The notes under the pieces were generated by a model, which was not told the DNA's origin, did no database searches, and worked only from the letters and a program-made list of their open reading frames with translations. From contig JAYSSF010000051.1 of assembly GCA_043720715.1 (NCBI GenBank), forward strand, positions 1-6,002: 6,002 nucleotides of DNA, written 5' to 3'. Positions 1-5,951 of this stretch are shown piece after piece (the stretch's first letter is position 1; the number at the start of each line of letters is the position of its first letter). Position numbers and translations under genes: made by a program. The DNA is from JAYSSF01 sp043720715. Its GTDB lineage: Bacteria > Patescibacteriota > Gracilibacteria > Absconditabacterales > Absconditicoccaceae.

Positions 1-217
1 TCTCCTAACTGGAGATTCAAACTAGTGAAATAGACTGAAAATATGGTTGATATTTAGAATAGGGTGGGTACTATGGGTTAATCATCGTTTCCTTAATAAC
101 GAATTACCACAAAAAACAGCAGCTTATCTCGCTTGATCCCTATTTCAAGTAGAGCAATGTCGTAAGATTATACAAACAATCAAATATCGTCTAACAGATA
201 TATTGGAGTTAGATCAG

Positions 218-643
218 ATGGCAAAAAAAGTCATCAATCAAAACTTGACCACGTGAGTCAATCTACCACTCTTAAAAGTACGTAATTGGTTTGAGGATTT
301 TGCCGATGACCAAGAAACCAATGGTAAAATAATGTCTTTGGATATGAGGTCAGAAATGTTTGCAGCATATGCCTATGTTATGACTGAGGAGAAAAATATG
401 TGGAATCCTGTTCCTCAGTACTGGAAGATTGAAGATATTGCTCGGCATAGCCACTTGAGATCAAAAAAGCCAACTCACAAAAAGCTTCGCGAATACTTCA
501 CAAAATATAGATTCTATCATGAAGAGTGGTGTAGATTTGTGAGTGGGAAGGTGGCAAAACTTATGGATTATGGTATGTATGGGTTGAGTCTATGAGGTGA
601 TCCCAGTGAGAATCTTATTAATAGAATCCCGACAGAGCAATAG
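218..643 (+). CDS. Unrecognised hypothetical protein; frame is open upstream to base 26
   Basis: I do not recognise this protein. From the ATG at 218 it has 141 codons, with TGA read as glycine at 254 and 593 and a TAG stop at 641-643. It is basic and aromatic-rich in its C-terminal half (the part around WKIEDIARHSHLRSKK), has no signal peptide and no membrane segment. The frame stays open without TAA or TAG back to base 26, where a TAG at 23-25 closes it. That upstream stretch reads like protein (for example AAYLAGSLFQVEQCRKI) but has no ATG; TTG codons occur at 47 and 203. It may therefore start at a TTG, or be the 3' part of a decayed gene, since all three plus frames have a stop within the first 33 bases. 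Under the standard code only a shorter piece, 332-595, is visible. No Shine-Dalgarno precedes 218. A transposon-related origin is possible but unsupported. Confidence 0.45.
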
Positions 644-656
644 ATAGAAGGCTTTC

Positions 657-685
657 TAAAAACAAAAAATCTTCTCATCGAAGAC
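657..685 (-). terminator. Intrinsic terminator of the tRNA-Ile gene
   Basis: Read on the minus strand just after the tRNA, TCTTC-GATGA-GAAGA forms a 5-bp stem with a 5-base loop. It is followed directly by a run of six T, a G and five more T. The T-rich tail is on the minus-strand side only, so it fits the tRNA transcript and not the plus-strand gene ending at 643. The stem is short and could be lengthened only by G-U pairs. Confidence 0.55.
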
Positions 686-700
686 CATTGATTGTATTAA

Positions 701-777
701 TGGTGGTCATAGAAGGACTTGAACCTTCGGCCTCGTCCTTATCAGAGACGCGCTCTAACCAACTGAGCTACATGACC
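701..777 (-). tRNA. tRNA-Ile (anticodon GAU)
   Basis: The minus strand folds as a complete 77-nt cloverleaf including an encoded CCA end. The acceptor stem GGTCATG pairs with TATGACC (last pair G-U). The D arm is GCTC/GAGC with the loop AGTTGGTTA. The anticodon stem CGTCT/GGACG closes a 7-base loop CTGATAA, which gives anticodon GAT (bases 741-743), reading isoleucine codons ATT and ATC. The variable loop is AGGCC, the T arm is GAAGG-TTCAAGT-CCTTC, and the discriminator base is A. It has no intron. It is a solitary gene transcribed against its neighbours, with its own promoter and terminator. The special glycine tRNA that would read UGA (anticodon UCA) is not in this window. Confidence 0.97.
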
Positions 778-787
778 ATACACAACA

Positions 788-817
788 AGTATATAATGAA
801 ATTATAATTCGTTTCAA
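788..817 (-). promoter_or_regulatory. Putative sigma-70-type promoter of tRNA-Ile
   Basis: On the minus strand a TTGAAA -35 box (817-812) is separated by 18 bases from a TATACT -10 box (793-788), which ends about ten bases before the mature tRNA 5' end. Both boxes match the consensus at five of six positions. AT-rich background makes chance matches possible, but the placement next to a stable RNA gene supports it. Confidence 0.5.
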
Positions 818-841
818 TTGATTTTTGATTGCTTGATTATT

Positions 842-869
842 TTGTCAATCGATTTACGAGCGATATAGT
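842..869 (+). promoter_or_regulatory. Possible promoter of the secreted-protein gene
   Basis: TTGTCA (842-847), a 16-base spacer and TATAGT (864-869) match both sigma-70 boxes at five of six positions. They would give a leader of about 60 bases before the ATG at 935. A second, weaker candidate is TTGTAA (869-874) with TATGAT (892-897) at 17-base spacing. I cannot choose between them from sequence alone. Confidence 0.3.
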
Positions 870-934
870 TGTAATCGACCACGATGTTTCGTATGATTTA
901 GTCCTATTATTTTATTATTTTATCATAATTACAG

Positions 935-1822
935 ATGAAACACGGATATATGATGATGGGTATATGTATGAGTATTGTGTCAATGCTTGCTATTACAGTT
1001 GTATCGGCAGACGACAAGATAGTAGAACAGTCTACTACTGCTGGCACAGGCACGACGGGGTCAGGTATGATACATAAGAAACTAGAACACCAAGAAGACA
1101 GATTGAAATTATTGGAAACTACTCACAGCAATTGGGAATCCACAAGAGAGGCAAATATGCTCTCAAGTAAGGAGTTTATCAAGTCCAATCAAGAGCTCAG
1201 AAAATCAACAATTGCGGCATGCAAGGTAATCATCGCTCAAGTAGGTTCAGGTACTATCACAAGAGAAGATGGTCTGACTCAGTGTAAGGAGCTCAAGTCC
1301 AAGATGGAGTCTACAATTGCGTCGATGAGGAAGGATCTTCAGTCAGCTCGTAAGGCAGCGCATGAAGCTACCAAAGCAACTAACCAAGAACTCAAAAAAG
1401 AATTCAAAGAGGGACATAAATCATGATCTGGTACGAAAGGAACTGGTGATATGAAACCCCATCATAAAGATGGTATGGGTACAGGAAAAATGAACTCAGA
1501 CAAAAAACGATGATCTGGTACAAAATGAAGTGGCGATATGATGAAATTAAAATTAGAAAAGCAAAAGGAACGAGAGCATAAATTATGATCTGGATCTAAG
1601 GTATGATCTGGTAAGGCTATCAAGATGGACGATAAAAGAGAAAAATATCTCAAAGATAAAATCAAAGAAATAAAGGAAAGAGAAGAATATCTTAAGAAAA
1701 AACAGCAAGAAAAAGACAAGATAAAGGAATTAGATAGCGATAATGATGATCACCATTCAGACGATAATGACTCATGATCTGGATCTACAGCAAGTGGTAC
1801 GGTGGTTCTACCTATTGCATAA
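935..1822 (+). CDS. Secreted helical protein with repeated Gly-Ser-Gly linkers
   Basis: A 295-residue protein of unknown function, probably exported. Residues 1-25 form a signal peptide: charged start, hydrophobic core, then VVSA before DD, with likely cleavage after Ala25. Residues about 45-160 are Lys/Glu/Gln-rich and probably helical or coiled-coil, with two cysteines (96 and 117) that could form a disulfide. Residues 163-230 carry degenerate repeats of the type GSGTKGTGDM (164-173) and GSGTKGSGDM (193-202), with further GSG linkers at 218-226. Residues 231-266 are a strongly charged helix. Residues 267-279 are Asp/His-rich, and the tail ends GSGSTASGTVVLPIA. TGA is read as glycine at 1424, 1511, 1526, 1586, 1604 and 1775; the stop is TAA. 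The standard code would truncate it at 1426. Start 935 is the first ATG that includes the whole signal peptide; ATG codons at 950, 953 and 956 are alternatives. No conserved domain is recognised; a cell-surface or matrix role is inferred from export and composition. Confidence 0.85.
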
Positions 1823-1832
1823 TATCTATGAG

Positions 1833-1862
1833 AACTCCATCTACTGATGGGGTTTTTGTTTT
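1833..1862 (+). terminator. Intrinsic terminator after the secreted-protein gene
   Basis: AACTCCATC (1833-1841) pairs with GATGGGGTT (1846-1854) over nine positions, one of them G-U, around a TACT loop. A T-rich tail, interrupted by one G, follows. It starts 10 bases after the TAA stop, so it fits as the end of that transcription unit and separates it from miaA. Confidence 0.75.
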
Positions 1863-1900
1863 GATCTTTTTTGTCAGATCGTTTTCACTATAGTAGTACT

Positions 1901-2869
1901 ATGCAGGCTAACCAAATTCCTCGTTATGATATTGATCAGATCGCAGCAGATGTGCAGCGTTTTCTCGATCAGTATCCTGATGGGATGATCGCAATTTGGG
2001 GGCAGACCGCTACAGGCAAGACAGCGCTATCCCTCCAGCTGAGTGACCGTTTCCCGATAGAGGTGATCAGCGCCGACTCACGTCAGATCTACCGTTATAT
2101 GGATATTGGTACGGACAAGATTAGTCCTGAGATCCGTGCTCAGCTACCCCATCACCTGATCGATATCGTAGATCCTGATCAGATCTATACCGCATGACAG
2201 CGGCAGACCGATGCTCACGAGTGTGTCAGACAGATTCAGACACGCGGCAAGATACCAGTCATCGTATGAGGTACGGGACTATATATCGATATGATATATC
2301 ATAACTTCTGACTTCCTGATGTCCCACCTGACTATGAGTATAGAGCCACCCTCGAGGCTGAGGAATTGCTATCACCATGATACTGCCATGATTTATTGGT
2401 TAAGCTTGACCCAGCAGAAGCTGCGCGTCATCACCCAAGTTCTAGTAGATTCATCATCAGAGCACTGGAGATGATTCATATCACTGGCAAGACCAAAGCA
2501 CAGATCACCTCATCCAATCCACCGATCCGTCCACTGCTCATGATAGGACTGTGGAGAGATACAGCCAGTGGTGATGAACTCATCAATCGTAGGATCGAGC
2601 AGATGCTTGATAATTGATTTATCGATGAGATCCAACACCTCATCTCACTATGATATGCTGAGCACTTGACGACCAAGAAGCCGATCCTGTACCCAATTGT
2701 CATGTGATATCTCGCTGGAGAGTATGATCGTGATGAGTGTATCACTCGTATGCAGCTCGGCGATCGCCGCCTCGCCAAGAAGCAACGTACCTGGTTTCGC
2801 CGTTACATGAGAGATAGTCAGACTAATCCTATAAAGGGAGTGGTGTATCAGAATTATTGGGTAGGATAA
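1901..2869 (+). CDS. miaA: tRNA dimethylallyltransferase (MiaA), code 25
   Basis: MiaA transfers a dimethylallyl group from DMAPP to N6 of adenosine 37 in tRNAs that read codons starting with U. The 322-residue protein shows the family motifs in order: P-loop GQTATGKT (34-41), ISADSRQIYRYMDIGTDK (56-73), VGGTGLYI (122-129), RIIRAL-type segment around SSRFIIRALE, MLDNGFIDEI (235-244), VMGYLAGE and AKKQRTWFRR (292-301). Seven in-frame TGA codons (2195, 2267, 2309, 2378, 2615, 2651, 2705) fall where glycine is expected, notably the first Gly of GGTGLY, so the gene is intact only under code 25. Length is close to the usual 300-316. The ATG at 1901 already leaves about 30 residues before the P-loop, longer than typical; an in-frame TTG at 1871 would add ten more. 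There is no Shine-Dalgarno. TATAGT at 1889-1894 lies just before the ATG and could be a -10 box giving a leaderless mRNA, but no good -35 fits. GC content is clearly higher than in the genes downstream. Confidence 0.96.
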
Positions 2870-2905
2870 GCTTTCACTATATTAAATATCTAAACTTAGA
2901 TTGTA

Positions 2906-3490
2906 TTACTGATTTGATAGATGTTTTAATAGTTGTTGGATCGTCTCTTTATATGGAGTTAAAACTTTGTTATTGTTTTCTGGTTGAGCCAATGTACTAA
3001 GAGAATCATTGGGTATAAAAATACCATCAAAAGAATTGTCATTATCTCAGTCCCTTGCGTTGGATATATTTCATTTATAGATATAATTAAAACTTATGGG
3101 TTTTTTATTTGGTTCACAATATCATAGAGAGAAGTGTCGTTCACATTCTCTATTTATTTTTCACTGCATTAGATTTAGTATTCAATTAGATCAAACTGAT
3201 TTTAGTGCATACTTTAATTTGACTCATGGCCATCAAGATAGCGCTTCTATATATAGTCAAGTGTCCTGAACAACAATATTTCCTAGTACAGAGAGAGTTA
3301 GTCTTTTGGCGGAATCTAAAACTATTTTTTCAGTAGTTCCTAATAATTCATCTTCAAAATACTCAGAAGATATTATTTTTATATCATATTCTTTGGGTAT
3401 GTTGATTTCTAATAGAGCCCTTTTAAATAATTCTTGTTTAATTTTATTTGAAGTAATTATTTTAATATTTTTTATGGATTCATTATTCAT
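2906..3490 (-). CDS. Divergent ITPase/Ham1 (RdgB)-family NTP pyrophosphatase
   Basis: This family hydrolyses (d)NTPs, classically ITP/XTP, to NMP and pyrophosphate. The 194-residue protein has the N-terminal TSNKIKQE (13-20; family T-x-N-x-x-K-x-x-E), QDTGLYIEALSGWPG from residue 75 on (family DSGL...NGFPG), GILNLMQG, and the C-terminal FDGIFIP (family FGYDPIF.P). The DTG-L and WPG forms resemble the archaeal/eukaryotic ITPase branch more than bacterial RdgB. The family's SHR base-recognition motif near the C-terminus is replaced by TPY, and the Tyr/Asp of FGYDP are changed, so the substrate may not be ITP. Nine of twelve glycines are TGA (the first at 3257-3259, within the DTG motif); the stop is TAA. 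It is last in the operon and its start overlaps the preceding gene by 19 bases. Given folE nearby, dihydroneopterin triphosphate or a modified NTP are possible substrates (inference). Confidence 0.8.
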
Positions 3491-4251
3491 TTGATTATAA
3501 ATTCAAATAAAGAGTTAATGCAGTGACGGTCCTCAATATTTTTTTTATATTTATAACTCCAGTATAATATATTGGGATTTGTTAAATATTCCGGTGATTC
3601 ATTTTCATATAAGATAATTGTATTTTTATTATTTTTGGTATCCCAATAGTTTAGAAGTCATTTTTGTTTAATGTATCTTTTATCAAAATCATCTTGATAT
3701 CAAATAACTCAAGTATGCTCTCCAAATTCTCACTTCAAAATTGTTCTAATTTTTTTAGATTCTGAGTAAGGTAGCTTTTGAGGATTTGGTTTTTCTAGAG
3801 TGATAACAATAAGTTTATTATATGTTATTTCATTTTGAATAATATCACTAATTGAATTATATCGAATACAACAGGTGTGGTTAGTAACTCATAGGGATTT
3901 TAGATAAGAGTATGTATGATTTCAATCTTTAATAAGATATTTATCATCTTTAAAATGTACTAGAAGTGGAGGAGTATTGAGAGGGTCTTGTATATTATTT
4001 TTTACAATACTCATTTTTTCGTTTCGTAATTCTTTAGTCTCTCTAAAATCAGTATTATCATTTATACTATTGGTTTGAGTTAAGTCGGTGATTCTCATAT
4101 TTTTACTGATTCGAAATGCTTTTTGATTATTTAATTCTCGCAATAATCTTATATTATGAGCTTTCTGAGTTAAAAAAAACTCTATCCATTTTTGTATGGA
4201 GTGTGTTTTTATATATCTTTTGTGTCAATTTAGATCAAATATGTTTTTCAT
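3472..4251 (-). CDS. ParB-like 'DGNH' domain protein with unknown C-terminal half
   Basis: A 259-residue protein. Residues 87-121 read I-x-DPLNTPPLLVHFKDD-KYLIKDGNH...LG. This is the pattern of the ParB/sulfiredoxin-like fold: a Pro-flanked strand, then an aromatic-containing strand ending in DGNHR, then a helix ending in LG. Here D109-G110-N111-H112 is present but the usual Arg is Thr113. Gly110 is encoded by TGA, so the motif is cut in half under the standard code. Residues 1-86 are Lys/Asn-rich and residues 150-259 contain a conserved-looking aromatic segment (ILYWSYKYK, then DRHCINSLFEFIIKG) that I cannot assign. ParB-like domains can bind or cleave nucleic acid or bind CTP/ATP; which applies here is unknown. 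Eight of nine glycines are TGA. ATG 4251 lies 3 bases after the folE stop, so the two are surely co-transcribed. The TAA stop is at 3472-3474, inside the next gene. Confidence 0.72.
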
Positions 4252-4254
4252 AAT

Positions 4255-4821
4255 TTATAATAGTAATTTTCGAAAGTTTTGATTTGCAAATTCAGTGTTA
4301 GTAAATTTTCATCAAAAACATTGAGTTATTGTTTCAGATTGGTGTTCTGATACGCCTCTTACCTTCATACAATAGTGTTCAGATTTAATATAAACCACAA
4401 TATCTTCTGTTTGTAAAATATCTTTAAGGTAGTTAAATATTTGCATTGTTAGTCTTTCTTGAACTTGGGGACGACGAGAAAAATAGTCTACTATTCTACT
4501 AAATTTTGATAGACCAATAATTTTTTCTCATGGTATATAACAAATGTGAGCATATCATAAAAATGGTTGAAAATGATGCTCGCAGAGACTTTTAATACTT
4601 AGACTCTTGATAAGTACTGGTCAAATATATTCTCAATCATTATCAAAAATTGTCAACTTTGGTGGTTCTTCAAAAAGACCCCTACATGTTTCTTCTATAA
4701 ACATTTTAGCAACCCTGTTGGGAGTTTTATCTAATCAGTTTTTCGACAAATCAAGTCAAAGTGACTCCATAAATTTCATAAATGCTTCTGTTGTTTTTTG
4801 ATAAGATTTTAAAGTGGTCAT
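4255..4821 (-). CDS. folE: GTP cyclohydrolase I (FolE)
   Basis: FolE opens the imidazole ring of GTP, releases formate and rearranges the product to 7,8-dihydroneopterin triphosphate, the entry point to folates, tetrahydropterins and 7-deazapurines. The 188-residue protein is complete, with the family motifs in order: DKTPNRVAKMF (31-41), SLCEHHFQPFLG (78-89), YIPGEKIIGLSKFSR (95-109), QVQERLT (119-125) and HYCMKVRGV (149-157). Zinc ligands are Cys80, His83 and Cys151; the 71-residue spacing from first to last Cys equals that in the E. coli enzyme. It is therefore the zinc-dependent type I enzyme. Eight of eleven glycines are TGA, including invariant ones (LG89, PG98, FGG170-171). The start ATG follows the kinase gene by 16 bases and lacks a Shine-Dalgarno. 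No folK, folP, queD, queE or queC is visible in the window, so the fate of its product depends on the neighbouring SDR and pyrophosphatase or on genes elsewhere. Confidence 0.97.
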
Positions 4822-4837
4822 GATTTTATGGTCTTAT

Positions 4838-5458
4838 TTAAGTAAAAGATTTTATTAACTCATCACCCTTAGAATTTAAATTATTTAGGATGATGCTCTG
4901 AGGATTTTGATTAATTATATTTTGTATGAGTTTATTTTCTTTTTCTTGTTGGCTATAGATTTTAATTCTAGTATCCTCACTGTAGTTCCTTTCTTTAATT
5001 CTTTGCAGTAAATTTGCATTTAATTGATCCTTTGGAGGGTCAATAATAATTAGCTTTTTGTAGCTATAATTTAATCCTGATAGATAGTTTTGAGGTGATA
5101 TTTCTATAAAGACTTTGTTAAATTCTTTCTTTAAAATATAATAGTCGATTATAGAATATCAATAATATTTATCATTTTCTCTGTATACATCAAAAAGTAA
5201 TCAATCACACAGCATTTGATTAAACTTATCTTGCGATATGCTAATTTGTTTCCCTCTTACTTCGAAAGGAAATTCAGAGCACTTATAGGAAAACAATGAA
5301 GGAAGAGATAGTTTATTGATAATTCGGCTTTTGCCGCTTCATGTTACACCAGTAATAGGATATAAGTCTTTTAAATTAAAAAATCAGATTTCTTTTTGAA
5401 AATCAAGAAGTCATTTTTTATATTTTTCATAATTATTATGTAAGTTGTTCTCTAGCAT
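4838..5458 (-). CDS. Guanylate-kinase-like P-loop kinase, divergent
   Basis: A 206-residue P-loop protein. The Walker A GVTGSGKS lies at 37-44, after a 30-residue N-terminal extension. Downstream order resembles guanylate kinase: ISISQDKFNQMLCDGLLFDVYRE-type segment (72-94; Gmk F-x-x-x-I-x-x-G-x-F-L-E), NDKYYGYSI (95-103; Gmk HGNYYGT), a helix, KVFIEISPQ (115-123; Gmk DVLLEIDVQG), then LIIIDPPKDQLNANLLQRIKER with basic lid-like residues. The Gmk GMP-binding S-x-T-T-R-x-x-R segment is not preserved; only Arg68 is an obvious candidate, so the phosphate acceptor may differ from GMP. PhnN-like and other nucleotide kinases share this fold. Gly40 of the P-loop is TGA (one of five among ten glycines). 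Its start overlaps the end of the SDR gene by 23 bases and folE follows 16 bases later, which ties it to the pterin genes. Confidence 0.7.
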
Positions 5459-5942
5459 TATTTTTATTTCTTAAAATATAAGCTCAACCAGTGAAATCGA
5501 TAATAGATCAGGTACTATAATAATTTTCTTCATTACATAGAAACATAATAAGATTAATTAGACCATTTATGGGACTTTTTATTTTAACGATAGATCTTTG
5601 GTAAAAAGTTTCTTTATTAGGATTTGTTTCTGTTGTTAGTACTGGTCACATATCTATTCAGATAATGATGTTGTCTATCATCTCAATAGCTAGTTTGGGT
5701 ATTATTAATTTAAGTGCATCTTTAGCAATTGAATATGAGTAATATCCAAGTTTTGGATGTCATGTCCCTCAGTCGGTGAAGAATAGTATTTTAGAGTTTC
5801 TTGATGTTTTTAATGATTTTAATAACTTACGATAGTGTAAAGCGATAATAATACATTGTTCATAGTTTTTATAATCATCAATTTGGTCTGCCGTATAGGT
5901 AGCACTTAAGGAAACACTGCAAAACCTACCTCTAAAATAACA
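5436..5942 (-). CDS. 3' part of a FolM/pteridine-reductase-like SDR, probably disrupted
   Basis: The reading frame carries the C-terminal two thirds of a short-chain dehydrogenase. KILFFTD is a beta-strand plus active-site region; the catalytic YSIAK (Y-x-x-x-K) is encoded at 5735-5721; IIIGIDMGPVL matches the N-x-I-x-P-G/A segment, FYQRSIVKIKSP matches the Y-R-x-x-A-L-x-K-S region of FolM, and STGSIIDFTGGAY matches the terminal TG...DGG. FolM and PTR1 reduce dihydropterins to tetrahydropterins with NADPH, which fits folE in the same operon. Six glycines are TGA. The N-terminal Rossmann TGxxxGxG would lie upstream of the window. An in-frame TAG at 5945-5943 interrupts the frame, and there is no ATG, GTG or TTG between it and the SDR core (the first ATG is at 5681, after the active site). 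The gene is therefore a pseudogene, mis-sequenced, or read in some unusual way. Confidence 0.65.
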
Positions 5943-5951
5943 CTAAAATAA
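5932..5951. repeat. Near-tandem 9-bp repeat, 11-bp period, at the break in the SDR gene
   Basis: On the plus strand CTAAAATAA occurs at 5932-5940 and again at 5943-5951, separated by CA. One copy supplies the in-frame TAG of the SDR gene. An 11-bp duplication would also shift the frame. Removing one copy joins a different upstream frame that itself closes at a TAG (5989-5987), so the repeat alone does not explain the break. Confidence 0.5.

Noticed and set aside
829..1077. Plus-strand 82-codon frame overlapping the start of the secreted protein
   Set aside because: It is in another frame over the promoter, leader and signal peptide, starts at a non-ATG codon and shows no recognisable protein features.
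1462..1719. Minus-strand reading frame of 85 codons
   Set aside because: It is antisense to the repeat region of the secreted protein; its Ser/Leu/Phe-rich translation simply mirrors Lys/Glu/Arg codons on the other strand.
2476..2778. Minus-strand 100-codon frame
   Set aside because: It lies antisense within the well-supported miaA gene.
2870..2905. Inverted repeat ATCTA/TAGAT between miaA and the ITPase-like gene as a bidirectional terminator
   Set aside because: The stem is only five A/T-rich pairs and neither strand has a following T-run, so it is not convincing for either convergent transcript.
3306..3494. Plus-strand hydrophobic 62-codon frame, possible small membrane protein
   Set aside because: It is antisense to the ITPase-like gene; its hydrophobic look comes from T-rich complement of A-rich codons.
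4607..4801. Plus-strand 64-codon frame
   Set aside because: It is antisense to folE, whose motifs are unambiguous.
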